Shown here: positions 11,076-22,447 of the stretch, in pieces
How positions within the stretch are numbered: the first letter of the stretch is position 1
Layout: every line of letters starts with the position of its first letter
Assembly (NCBI RefSeq): GCF_963675165.1
Contig: NC_087383.1
Span: 4,494,979 to 4,558,978, forward strand
DNA length: 64,000 nucleotides
Source of the DNA: Halichondria panicea
Taxonomy: Eukaryota > Porifera > Demospongiae > Suberitida > Halichondriidae
Direction: 5' to 3'
Translations under genes and position numbers: made by a program
The notes under the pieces: model-generated
What the model was told of the DNA's origin: nothing
Database searches by the model: none
What the model saw: only the letters and a program-made list of their open reading frames with translations

Positions 11076-11509
11076 CTAGGAGTACGCCACACCTGGTAAC
11101 AGTTTTCCTGTTCTGTTCCATCTTTCTTCACACATGAATCTGTTGATTATTGAAGGGTCAGATGGAATCACAAAGTACGCTTGTTCTTTGCTAGTGTCAT
11201 TATCACATCCTTCAATACACTTTCCTACTGTGATTTCCCTTGTCTGATTATCAAATGTCAACTGCATAAGTTGAAGGTTGTCACACTTTACTGAAAGCCT
11301 CTGGTCTGTTTATCGACATATACATGTATTGTTGTTACAAGCTGTCCATGGTAGACAATCAGTATCACTGGAGCAGGTTTCATCAGCAGTGCTTTTTAAG
11401 GCTTCAAAATGATGATTATTGACTTGCTTTTCAGTTCAGTACTTTGGATACAGATACACTGCATCACAGTAATAGTCACAATCGTGTACACTGTACTCAA
11501 CTTAGCCAT
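11076..11509 (-). pseudogene. Small secreted cysteine-rich protein, frameshifted
   Basis: From ATG 11507-11509 (minus) the reading begins MAKLSTVYTIVTITVMQCIC, a good signal peptide. It continues after a shift near 11404-11420 in a frame with CSSDTDC, CNNNTCIC spacing. After a second shift near 11311-11316 comes a third segment containing KCDNLQLMQLTFDNQ, KCIEGCDN and CEERWNRTGKLLPG, ending at the stop 11076-11078. Segment order, the signal peptide and regular Cys spacing suggest one ancestral secreted protein of about 140 residues. Short unseen introns could replace one of the shifts, but no GT/AG pair fits cleanly. Function not recognised. Confidence 0.5.
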
Positions 11510-12162
11510 GATAGTTAGGCTTAATTGTGTCACTATACTAGTCTAACTACTGCAATATGCAGGTCTGTGTTCAACAATCCAACTCATATAAGCTATGTAT
11601 GTGCTTATTAGGGATTGTACGTCTAGATTCATTAGTCAATTTTAGTGGAATGCGTGGGAAGTTGCCAGTATACATGTATTTTATTGCCTTTTCCTTTGAG
11701 CTTGATATCCAGGGGATCATGCATATATATACCGCAGACATGTAACAATTACGTACTTTGAACTTTTGGCATCTTGTTTAGTAATAAGCATGGTCGACCA
11801 TTTCCCACTCTTTTCACCATTTTTCCTGCAGCATACACTGTACAAAACGATGTGTGGTTTTTATGCAAAGTGCGTGACTATAATTATTGTGGCAAATATC
11901 AAGTGATATATATATGACTCTCTCATGCATGAATTGCAGGCAGAGTAATCTGAGACCAATAATACACTATTTGAAATGAACGCCTATATAGATCTATATA
12001 TACATGCACTACCCTCATTATATGGAGGTTTAATTATATTCATGAATTATGACTTTGGTATAGCCCAGACAGTTTAAACAGAAGCGAGAAAGCTGCATGG
12101 CCCAGATGGGAAAGAAGTCAAGTCATACCTCTGTGGTATTAACAAGAACATGCATCCATATA

Positions 12163-12388
12163 CCGTATAGCGCGAAATTTTCGAGGCACTTATATTTCGT
12201 GGATTGGCCTCTAAAAGCCATTTCGTTGCACAATGTTCGCGGAATGACTGCTTACCGGAAGCCACGCCTTTAGATCTTGCACGTTATAGCAGGTAAAGAA
12301 CGATTTTCGTGGACTTAATTTTCGTGTAGGATTGCTAACCCACGAAATCCACGAAAATTAAGCCCCTCGAAAATTTCGCGCTATACGG
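12163..12388. mobile_element. MITE family M1, with empty site known
   Basis: Starts CCGTATAGCGCGAAATTTTC, ends in the inverse, and is flanked by TA at 12161-12162 and 12389-12390. The paralogue near 56522-56530 reads CCATATACATGCG with a single TA and no element, so the 226-base insert and its TA target duplication are directly visible. Confidence 0.92.
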
Positions 12389-12851
12389 TACATGCGTGGT
12401 GAACTTGCATCCATACGCATGCAGTGGTCAACTTGCATATCCTTGAGTCAATCACATCTATTCATTGAGCTAAACGGCTATAATAGGTTTTCCATATTCC
12501 AGGTACTGTGCATGCATGCTCTCATTTTGGGTATGTATGTCTGGTATAGTCTAGACCACAACAACAACATCTCTTGCCAGACTTCCAGGTAAACTAATCT
12601 GAGACCAATGATGCACATAATTATGAATCATGCCTATAACATGCATGCACAGAACGTGGTGTAACATGCAGAAGCAAATAGCAGAAAAATGCTGGGAAAG
12701 AGGTCTGCATGCCTGGCCTATCACATGGGTATATCACATGGGTGCATGGTAATCTGTGGTTGTCAATCAAAGATATTGCTGGGACCTGCAAGTGAAGTGG
12801 ATGTTTCAACTTGCACCGCTACTCATAGGAGGTGGACCCCTTAGTTCATTA

Positions 12852-13055
12852 CCATATAGCGGGTAATTTTCGTGGGGTAAAATATTCGTTATTTTCGTGG
12901 GCAGGCTGATCTCCACGAAATTTTAACGTAGGCGTGGCTTATCGAAACGTAGGAATGCCATGCAGCCACGAGACTAAACGAAGTTTTTACTCACAAAAAC
13001 CACCGTTTTCTCGAGTTGAACAAATTTTTTACCCCACAAAACTTAATTACCCGCT
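12852..13055. mobile_element. MITE family M2, right end eroded
   Basis: Begins CCATATAGCGGGTAATTTTC after TA. The right end stops at ACCCGCTA, lacking the final TACGG seen in the copies at 45210-45416 and 56991-57194. The interior is a long imperfect palindrome with CCACGAAA motifs. Confidence 0.8.
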
Positions 13056-13306
13056 ACAACTTAAATAGCTTCTATTACAAAAAGTAAGATTTTTAGATGT
13101 TAAAGCTTCGTTGTCTAGTAAAAGCGAGCAAATAAAAAGCTTGAACTTGCAACGTGGTTATAATAGAGAAACACAGCTTTGATTCCTTGCTGACTCTGCT
13201 GTGATAGTCTCATGCAGTGCATGACCTATACGACGTACTGCAGATGCCGTTCTCAAAGCCTTACCACAGCTTTGGATAACGTTCACATGAACACCCCTCT
13301 ATACTA

Positions 13307-14179
13307 CCAGTAACACTACCAGGCATAATGAGAACAAAACTGTGCATGTGTGTTCATATATAATATAAATAGAGCTAAACAGGTTAATTTCCTTATCCCA
13401 GGTAGTACTGAGCTCACAGGACAGACTCCAACTTTGTTCTCATATTATGCTCGTCCTTTACTGCAAGCTCTTCTTGGATAAAATGTATCTAAACCACGCC
13501 CATGTATGGAGGTTTGTTGGAAAGCAGTTTCCGTGTTTCTGCCGTCGCTTTGGAGTCTTAGCACCGTTAAACATGGCTCTTTTCCCTTTGCTTACTTTCT
13601 TGAACAAATGAAAACACTTTGAAAACTGTGCATGCCTGGGGCTGTATGTTATTAACCTGAGGTGCGCTGCGGCACTACAGGCTATCAGTCAGTCTGTTCT
13701 ACTCAACTGAATGCGTATAGCACTATGTTTGTATCATGGATAGGCCTCAACACAACAAGGTAGTTGTTTAACTTTGACAGATTTTTGCTGTTAAAGCTTT
13801 GGTTTTGAATAAAAGCAAGCAAAGCTAAAAAGCTCAAACCTGCACAATTAAACGACTTTCTTCTGATGACTCAGTACGTACGTGTAGCAGATTGCATGAG
13901 CAAAATAATAATGATCAAAAGCTAAGGCCAATAATAAAGAGAGTCTTGTTTCTGGTCACCTCCCTACTCAAATTTCACTGCCTCATCAAAAAAACTCATT
14001 ATTATGACATCACTCCATTATTTTCATTAGCCACACCTACTTGTGGGTGTGTCACATGATAAATTACTGCATAGATTGAAGCGTAGATTAATTGAAGTAA
14101 GATTTTCTGTTGTCATGTTTGTGGTTTTATTGCATCCGTGTGGTTGTTTTAATTAACAGGAAATGAGATTTTACAGGAA
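13307..14179. other. Intergenic with half of a hairpin repeat
   Basis: No gene seen. About 13790-13900 resembles one arm of the M5 hairpin (GATGTTAAAGC-type). The region does not align with the paralogous position 57678-58450. Confidence 0.45.
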
Positions 14180-14225
14180 GTGATGTCACAATAATGAATA
14201 ATGATAACCTCCCTCCCTCAGTAGT

Positions 14226-14370
14226 CAGAGGAGGTCCGACAGGCGCGGTGCAGCTCAAGTAATTAGCCTTTGATTACTCTCAGCAAAAACATATACGACG
14301 TGGGCGGATAATTATTGCTCAATCAAAGGCTAATTGCCTGAGCTGCACCGCGCCTGTCGTACCTCCTCTG
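14226..14370. mobile_element. Hairpin MITE M4 with 9-base target duplication
   Basis: A 145-base palindrome starting CAGAGGAGGTCCGACAGGCG, with arms of about 50 bases. CTCAGTAGT lies directly on both sides (14217-14225 and 14371-14379), a 9-base target duplication. Other copies: 28550-28655 (truncated), 32171-32309, and 58492-58638 (same insertion, duplicated). Confidence 0.88.
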
Positions 14371-15953
14371 CTCAGTAGTGGTAAGGTGATTCCCAAACCA
14401 GAAACAAGACATGATTAACATTGGCCTAAGTGCATGTGCATGTTGGGGTAGTGCCATAAAATATGCCTCAAAGGAATACAGTGTTACTCAACTATATAGA
14501 GTTACATAATTCAAACACTTTTAATAATAATTTATAGGTAAACCAGTTCGGACTATGTTTGAGCCCTTTCTCGGTATAGACAAATAGTTAGCTAAGTGAT
14601 ACTAGACAGGCTAGATCTAAATAGAAACAGGTTCTATTCCGCTATATGCAATTGAAATACTGTAGCTTGAAACTATTGCAAGCATTCATGCAAATTGACT
14701 TCACTATTGCTGTGCCAACAATTCTTAGATAGAGAGTAAAGTGACTACAAAATGGCTGCAGGAGCACAAAGTACAGTGATGGAGGCCCTGGGTGGGGCTC
14801 ACATGAACAAAGGGAGGAAATGTTTAACAATAGTGAGGCTAAATGCTAGAGTCCAAAAGTACAACTTGACAGCAGCAAATTATGGTTTAAATTGCAGTAA
14901 ATATTACGTAATAAGGTAGAACATGTATGCACCAACAGACTAGTTTGACAAACTCTGGTATATAATTGTTCTGATGCAAGACTAAGTGTCCCCATGGATA
15001 ACAGATCAGCATTAAATTAGTACAGTACATATAAATTATGGAACTACATGTATTAGCATAATTTTAAGCAAAATCAAGCAATAATCTGGATTGATGCCTG
15101 TATTGATGGGATTAAAAACTATTGACTCAATGAAATACGTAATGCTGTATCACAACAACATTAATTGTTCCAGTTTGTATTGGTGTTGGTGGGCTGAGGC
15201 TCCTCACTGTATCATGTATGCATCATGATTAGTGGAATTGTTGGTTCTGTTAAAACACATGCAAATGCCAGATGGGCCTCTCAGGTATAATTAATGGTGC
15301 ACTTATGAAATGACTGCCTACACAGAATGCCAGCTGCCTAATTAATGGTGCACCTATCAGTGAAATGACTGCCTACACAAAATGCCACAGGGCCTAATTG
15401 GTGCACTTATCAATGAAATGACTGCCAATATACAGAATGTCACATTAATAGTGCACTTAATGTACACAGAATATACTGGGAAAGAGAGTTTGACCTTATA
15501 CACATATCTATGGTAAACCCACCTTGTTAATCTAATTATGTGGTGTGTGCTCATTAAAGCTGAAGTGCAGGTTTTCACTGGTACTGCATGGTCTCACATT
15601 TCATTCCTAGGTATGCCTGGTATTCTAGTCTGGTAAGACTACAGCAATAACATCTTTTACTGAGGCTCTTATTGTTCTGGGATGGGTACACACTGTGAAA
15701 TAGGACCAAGAAACATTTGGTCTTAATATTTAGTTGCTGGATTGGCTGGGAGAAATATGCACCAAAAGGTTTTTTATATGCACAAGTGAGGGGGAAAGCT
15801 GAGCTAAGGTCTGTCTATAGTTGTTATGAAAAGTGAATACTAGTGCAAGTGCATGACAAATTTGTTCAGTCTGTCTACTCAACTGAATGCGATAGCACTG
15901 TGATAGGATATGTATATAGGCCTCAACACAACAAGGTATAGTAGTTTAACTTT

Positions 15954-16185
15954 GATGTTAAAGATTTGGTATCGAATAAAAGCGAGCAAAGCTAAAAGCT
16001 CGAACCAGTACGTTTAAAACGACTTTCTTCTGATGACTAGCAGATTGCATGCATGCACACTTAGCTTGATCATTATTTGCTCATGAATGCAATCTGCTAG
16101 TCATCAGAAGAAAGTCGTTTTAAACGTATACTGGTTCGAGCTTTTAGCTTTGCTCGCTTTTATTCGACACCAAAGCTTTAACATC
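15954..16185. repeat. Hairpin repeat M5 in block A
   Basis: Two inverted arms of about 100 bases starting GATGTTAAAG and including AACGACTTTCTTCTGATGAC, with a ~30-base loop. Equivalent hairpins lie at 35154-35373 and 36834-37053; block F keeps only one arm near 59883-59985. Confidence 0.85.
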
Positions 16186-16660
16186 ATGGGATTAACTATT
16201 GGCTATATAAATGAAATACGTAATACTGTATCACAACAATAATTATAACATTAATTGTTCCAGTTTGTATTGGTGTTGCATGGTGGGCTGAGGCTTCTCA
16301 CTGTATCATGTATCATCATGATTAGTGGAATTGTTGGTTCTGTTAAAACACGTGCAAATGCCAGATGGTGCACTTATGAAATGACTGCCTACACAGAATA
16401 CCAGCCAGCCTAATTAATGGTGCACTTATCAGTGAAATGACTGCCTACACAAAATGGCCATGTCAGATGGCCTAATTGGTGCACTTATCAGTGAAATGAT
16501 TGCCTACACAAAATGAGCCAGTAAACACAAAGGGCGCCGCTAGGAGCAGACTGCCGGGCTAGAGCACAAAGCAATAAGATAGACCTATATACAAAAGAAG
16601 TGTTAACTAGTAATAAGAACTCATGTGCATGTACAGTAAACATTACAACACAGGAAATAT

Positions 16661-17079
16661 GTGACAGGCTCTGGGAAAACAGACCAATTGGCGCAAGCTA
16701 TAATTTTTGCGATCTATATACCAGATGATAGAGCAAAGAATTGCCTACGCATTGATATGCTTAGTTTGCACATACCTTGTTCCATGCCTGAGTTATGCGC
16801 GTTGGAAACTCGAAGTTGTAAAACAGCAGTATTGAGAAACGCCCACTCAAAGATTGCTAAATTGGGAAAAGTAAGGTAATGGTGGCTGCTTAGTCAAAGC
16901 GCTTTGGTGGAAAGAGTTGGATTCAGAGCATCAGATTTTACAGAGAGGTAGTAGAAAGACTGTAGATAACTATAAGCCAAGAAAAAAATTTATGAGATTA
17001 TACACTGTAGTCTATAAATCTGGCTATTGCTCAATACCAATATCTGCTCCAATTGGTCTGTTTTCCCAGAGCCTGTCAC
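16661..17079. mobile_element. 419-base element unique to block A
   Basis: Ends GTGACAGGCTCTGGGAAAAC and its exact inverse; the inverted repeats match over 31 bases. ATAT lies on both sides (16657-16660, 17080-17083). The same site in blocks B, C and F reads GGAAATATTATGAAC with one ATAT and no insert, so this is a late insertion with a 4-base target duplication. No transposase is encoded. Confidence 0.92.
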
Positions 17080-18051
17080 ATATTATGAACAGGAAATGAC
17101 TAAGTGAATAACTAGCTACCAAAGTCATTACAACACATATCTGTGGTAAATCTATGCTTGTTAATCTGGTGTGTGCTCATTAGAGCTGAAGTGCAGGTTT
17201 CACTGGTACACATGAGTAAAATCACTTTAATGGGCGCTTTCTAGGAGAATTCCATGAATGTACTCAATCGCATTGCTAAAGAAGGTGTGAAAATAATTAT
17301 GAATCGTGAAACACAGCTAGGATGCTTGACTTCAAGACAAGTTGTAGGCCTTGTGGCAACAACTGCATGGGGTGCTTAAGCACGTGTGTATAGCTTTAAA
17401 TTTATACGATGGTTGCGTGTCCACCAGCTTATAGAGGGAGTGAATCTAGCAAGTTTTACATAAATCAAATTGGACTCGCAACTATATATAGGTCTTGATA
17501 GATTTGCTAGCATATATGCTCAAAATAGGCATCTTATTTGTGTGAGAATTATGCTGGCATAATGGGCACCTTTATGATAATAGACGGCTTTAGAAAAACA
17601 ATCATAGGCCTTTTGCTATATTAAGACAGGAGTCAAAGAAACAAGGAAAGTGTAGCAACAAATGGAACTTTGTGACTAATCTTAGTTTCTGGCTTATTAC
17701 TTTGAGCATGACTATATGCTTTCTAGTATCACTGAGTATTGTTAGCATCATTTCCTATATACTAGTATAAAACCTATGATGGTTTGCAGCCTTTTGGCTT
17801 AGCTAGGATAGCTACTTTCTCTCAAGTTTCCACGGAATTGGAAGTTACAAGAAGATTAATTAACAATGTGATCAACCTCCTCTGGCTTCTTATAGTAACT
17901 GCTAAATGTTTTGCCATTGGGATGTGCTAATAGAATTAACTAGGTCAACACTCTATAATCTTTTCTTGGATACACAGATCACATTACATTCACTAAAAAT
18001 GGCAGTTAAAAGGATTCTGCCTGCATACTGTACCGAGGTCAGCATGCAGGC

Positions 18052-18058
18052 TATATAA
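18052..18058 (+). promoter_or_regulatory. TATA box of gene copy A
   Basis: TATATAA 73 bases before the start codon, after an AGGTCAGCATGCAGGC stretch. The same box sits in all copies: B 33689-33695, C 38514-38520, D 47744-47750, E 54968-54974, F 61949-61955. Confidence 0.65.
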
Positions 18059-18130
18059 TGAGCTGAAAACAGAGAGCGAGTATAAGCAACTCATAAGCAG
18101 CCAAGGACCCAATTTGTATCAGCAGCAAGA

Positions 18131-18847
18131 ATGAAGATATTCGCTTTCCTCCTGGTGTTAGTGGCTTTATGCTCACAACAGTTGGTGAATGGATCACTTG
18201 CGATAGATGTGCTGAAGGCAATTCAGATGAGCCAAAACAACAAAGAAGCCCTAACACAAGCATTGGTATTGCAAGCTTTAAAAGATTCGTCCAATGCAGT
18301 GAAAGAATCAAGAATTACCCATGAAGACAGGGGTAGAGCCCGCATTAGTCAAGCAGCGTCTTTCCTAACTATCCAGGACTGCGATACTGCTGGAAATATT
18401 GTAAATTCCATATTGCAGCCGGCACTAGGCTGGATTCCAGGCATTGCAAATGCTGTAAATGTTTTGGTCAACTGTGGAATATCGTCAGGCTGTACACAAG
18501 TGAGAGTCCAAGTACCAGCAGGAAATACCGTGGCTGATATTGATGTTTGCACTGTTAGCGGTAAATGAACCTTATATATTTAATGCATGCAGTAAATTAC
18601 AAGCAATAATTATAATAAGCTCTCCATAATTATAATCATTATGTTTATTCATACATATGCAGGCGGTGGTTTTTGTGTGGAGGTATATGGAGGTTCAGGT
18701 TCACCGTGTTCAGGTGGAATCCCATTCCCCATTCCCATCCCCATAGCTTCAACTGGAACAACTGCTCCAATCACACTGACGCTTAACATACTAGCCAATT
18801 GTGCGATGATTAACGTGGGAAATATCCAAACGTGTTCAAACAACTAA
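18131..18847 (+). CDS. Small secreted Cys-rich protein, copy A
   Basis: Two exons: 18131-18560 and 18663-18847, with a 102-base intron (donor GTAAATG, acceptor ATATGCAG) that splits a Gly codon. The product has 204 residues: signal peptide 1-21, a helix-prone region rich in Ala, Gln and Leu (about 25-80), then eight cysteines (84, 115, 121, 140, 148, 159, 190, 201) that could form four disulfides, and a Pro/Ile stretch IPFPIPIPI at 163-171. I do not recognise the family. Six near-identical copies with conserved TATA boxes and splice sites suggest a functional, perhaps highly expressed, secreted product. Without splicing, exon 1 would stop two codons later (GGT AAA TGA); the open exon 2 with the same Cys-rich character supports the intron. 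Confidence 0.85.
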
Positions 18848-19353
18848 AGAAGTAAAGAACATGCGTACTGCTGTAGAATATATATAGCTGTATTAAGTGA
18901 CTGGGAAATATAGTGTATATACCGAATACAACTATAGCTGAAGTATAGAATCTGTTTTGTAGTATATTGAATTCTTAAACATTATTTTGAGTTTACTATT
19001 AAAATATAGATCTACCATAGATATAATTAATATACTGCATGTATATATAATTACAGATATGTGTGCAAAATACCTTGGGACAGGCAGTATTCATATGATT
19101 GTACAAGATCGATGCATGAGCACAATTATATTGGCAAGCGATCTGATGCACATGCATAGCTGCTCTGAGTTAGATTATGCTTGATATAATTATTACTGAG
19201 TTAACAGCCTATTATTCAGTTATTATGCCTAGGTGCGCATGCGCAAGCGAGGTATACGGTAGTGTGTTTGTGCTGTATTTTTCCTAGCCTCGATCCCATA
19301 GCTGCACTTTTATAACGATTAGGCGAACAACTAGTAGTCAAGAGCGCATAAAA

Positions 19354-19368
19354 CCCTAACCCTAACCC
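19354..19368. repeat. Telomere-like CCCTAA repeats, block A
   Basis: CCCTAACCCTAACCC, two and a half hexamers, inside repeated sequence. The same short run sits at 49066-49080, 63258-63272 and (inverted, one variant) 53646-53660. Confidence 0.8.
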
Positions 19369-19510
19369 CCGGCCATGACCGGACGGTGTCATAGGCGCGA
19401 GTGACTCCCCCAAATAATGACTCCCGGTCACTCCTACCTAGTCACCAGTCACTCACGCCTATAGGAATAAATGACTCCCCCGGTCACTGGCTCCTAGTCA
19501 CGAATGACTC
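19369..19510. repeat. GAGTGACTCC-rich repeat
   Basis: Interspersed GAGTGACTCC, GGTCACTCC and AGTCACC motifs in both orientations. Longer copies: 49556-49678 and 63736-63846; a related stretch with a poly-G run lies at about 27940-28030. Confidence 0.7.
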
Positions 19511-20370
19511 TCCACCCAAATTTAACTTTGAGAGATTTCAGCGGAGGTCGAGGGCTACTAAGTAAGTACTTACATTCTCAAAAGACTGCACCATGCATGC
19601 AAGTGACTATACTACAATCAAGTTCAAAACTGATATATATCTGTGAGAGCCTGAGGCCTGTTACAAGTGATTATTTTTTTGTCTATAGCTGTTCCTTAAC
19701 TATCGTTACTTCACTTAGTCAAACACCGCTCTGTTAACATTTTCACATCCACTGTAAAGCATTATAACAACATCCATCACAATAATTATGAAAAACAAAA
19801 ACAATACAGTGCAAATAATTATTACAGTGCATGAAAAACAAAAACAGCAGTGCATGGAAGATAACGAAAGCCTAAAAATTCTATTTAGATCTACAACTAT
19901 AGCTATAGCTATTCTCCAAGTGGAGATACTTTAATGATACCATGAGTTGCAAGTATCACACTGTATCATTTCATCATAGGAGTCAGGGTGGAGACATGCA
20001 AGGGCAGTATAATATTATAGTATTATAATTATTATAATAAACTTTTCAGTGGTGCTGAACAAAAATTAAATATTGTGTAAACTGAGTATGTTTGTACAAA
20101 ATGTACACTTTAGTGAGAGTAAGTAGCCCACTGCCAGTCTTAGACTTCTTAAAAGTCAAGTGGTTAACTATTTAATAAAATGGGTGGATGAGACAGTTAG
20201 TGCAGGACATTTGACATGGTATGTACACAGTACCCTACCCTCGCGAAAATAAGCCCATCTTGAATAAACGCCCATCCCCTCTTTTGCTTCGGTTGTTTCT
20301 CCATGTAACCAATCCTAGATTACATCTCTATATACCTTCTTAATGACGTCATAATCATACTGCACTGCAC
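19511..20370. other. Intergenic, nothing recognised
   Basis: AT-rich, with short AAAACAAAAACA repeats near 19790-19850. No exon or element ends recognised. Confidence 0.45.
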
Positions 20371-21370
20371 AGTACTGGTAGTATTAGCAGCAGTAGCGCT
20401 GGTAGCACTAGTAGCAGCAGTAGCATTGGTAGCGCTGGTAACAGCAGTAGCACTGGTAGCACTAGTAGCAGCAGTAGCACTGGTAGCACTAGTAGTAATA
20501 GTAGCACTGGTAGCACTAGTAGCAGCAGTAGCACTAGTAGCAGTAGCACTGGTAGCACTATATATAGTAGCAGCAGTAGCACTGGTAGCAGTAGTAGCAC
20601 TGGTAGCGCTGGTAGCATTAGTAGCACTGGTAGCAGCACTATAGCGCTAGTAGCAGCAGTAGAGCAGCAGTAGCACTGGTAGCACTGGTAGCAGCAGTAG
20701 CAACAGTAGCACTGGTAGCACTAGTAGCAGCAGTATAGGACTGGTAGCACTGGTAGCACTAGTAGAAATAGTAGCGCTGGTAGCACTAGTAGCAACAGTA
20801 GCACTGGTAGCACTAGTAGTAATAGTAGCACTGGTAGCACTATAGATCTAGTAGCAGCAGTAGCACTGGTAGCACTAGTAGCAGCAGTAGCACTAGTAGC
20901 AGCAGTAGCACTATAGTAGCACTAGTAGCAGCAGTAGCACTGGTAGCACTAGTAGCAGCAGTAGCACTGGTAGTACTGGTAGCACCAGTAGCACTGGTAG
21001 CAGCAGTATAGCACTGGCAGCACTGGTAGCACTAGTAGAAATAGTAGCACTGGTAGCAGCAGTATAGCGCTGGTAGCAGCAGTAGCACTGGTAGCACTAG
21101 TAGCAGCAGTAGCGCTGGTAGCAGCAGTAGCACTGGTAGCACTGGTAGCGCTGGTACCACTGGTAGCAGCAGTAGCACTGGTAGCACTAGTAGCAGCAGT
21201 AGCGCTGGTAGCACTGGTAGCAGCAGTAGCACTGGTAGCACTAGTAGCAACAGTAGCATTAGTAGCAGCAGTAGCACTGGTAGCATAAGTATAGCAGCAG
21301 TAGCACTGGTAGCATAAGTAGCAGCAGTAGCACTGGTAGCATTAGTAATACTGGTAGCGTTGGTAGCGCT
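20371..21370. repeat. 9-base minisatellite, ~1 kb
   Basis: About 110 tandem copies of a 9-base unit GTAGCANNN (third triplet mostly CTG, CTA or GCA), often grouped as a 27-base higher-order unit. Because the period is a multiple of three, several frames on both strands stay open for long stretches and would encode Val/Ala/Leu, Leu/Pro or Ser/Ala/Thr runs. I treat these as by-products, not genes. Confidence 0.92.
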
Positions 21371-22214
21371 CATTGAAATAGCCTAGAACACACAAGTGGC
21401 TGTGCCATCTGCGTACCGGCTAACATGATCAGACACAGCATATTTTCATTCGGGAGTTCTTTATTCGAAAAGCTACACTGGAGACAAGCAACCTTGTATA
21501 GGAGGAACTGAAATCCTTATTTGTTTCCTTATTTGTTTCCTTTTAATTGAAGTTATGTAGCACCTCCTACAAAAAAGGTGAATTTACATCAACTTGAAGG
21601 CGCAAATACAACATGTACTGTAAATTATATAGTGCATAGTTAATTTTTAATATGAATAGCGGTGATTTTGTTTGATCCAGTACTTTGCTTCAGTAGTTGC
21701 ACTGCATTGCATGTGTTGCAGTGAACAACACTTAGGTTTTTTCGTAAGTAACATTTTTGCGAGCTCACAAAAAATAAAAGAATTTTACCCTATGCCCGCT
21801 ATATATACGACAATGCATATAGGATGATGGTAATCAGCACCTATACTCCAGACATGCATGATTATTTTCTGTTACAAACAGATACATTTAGCTGCTTTAT
21901 TGAATCACATAATACACCTTGACTAGGCTACATTTTGAGCAAAATAGGGACTTGAAAGCATTTGCTAGAAAATTGGGCTGTAAAATTTAGTAAAATAGGC
22001 TTAGATTATAGATGGACCTCTCCATTGTGCAGCAACAATACCACATGCATGCTGCTTGCATCTTGCACACTATAGCCTCGCCCCCAGGCCAATTAAAAAA
22101 AAAGTGGCTTGGGAACGAGCATGTTGAGTGTTTATTAAATGTTCACTTCCTGTTGTGAGACTGTGTTATCAAGAGTTTATGATAGAGAGAGAGTATCGAA
22201 CGTAGGCATACTGT
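21371..22214. other. Intergenic with an old element remnant
   Basis: About 22072-22124 resembles a TAGCCTCG...GGAACGAGCA palindrome (degenerate Mutator-like MITE) without a clear target duplication. No gene recognised. Confidence 0.4.
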
Positions 22215-22447
22215 GTATCAGATGTATGCGGAGAGTAACGTGACTTCCTGTATCTGTCACAAGCTTGGAATTTGCACACTGACCAATCCAAACGTGGGTG
22301 ATGTAATCTATCAACCCATCCAAGTGTGGGTGATGTAATCTACTTTCTTGATAGATGACATCCCCCACACTTGGATTGGTCAGTGTGCAAATTCCAAGCT
22401 TGTGACAGATACAGGAAGTCACGTTACTCTCCGCATACATCTGATAC
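22215..22447. repeat. Large hairpin, ~95-base arms
   Basis: The left arm begins GTATCAGATGTATGCGGAGA and recurs inverted with almost no mismatch at the right, with a loop of about 40 bases that contains a further partial copy of the arm tip. It is probably a MITE or foldback element; no target duplication found. Confidence 0.85.

Larger units (their letters stand above)
11834..13306 (+). repeat. Segmental duplication, third copy of the D/E proximal block
   Basis: Matches 56210-57677 in the same orientation and about 44735-46352 inverted, with indels. It differs in transposon content: it holds an M1 MITE at 12163 that both other copies lack, and lacks the M1 MITE that both others carry next to the M2 element. 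No gene is present. Confidence 0.8.
14180..19510 (+). repeat. Segmental duplication A, direct copy of 58450-63860
   Basis: Contains gene copy A and matches the F block over about 5.3 kb, plus parts of the C arm (15050-19170 against about 35930-39620). Unique features: a 419-base insertion at 16661, and a deletion near 19369 that removes about 465 bases still present in F (63273-63738). Confidence 0.9.

Noticed and set aside
18051-18311. 86-codon antisense frame over exon 1 of the secreted gene (repeated in all copies)
   Set aside because: A shadow of the real exon; its conservation is explained by the sense gene.
20355-21373. Leu/Val/Ala-rich frames on both strands
   Set aside because: By-products of the 9-base minisatellite; no start context, splice sites or non-repeat sequence.
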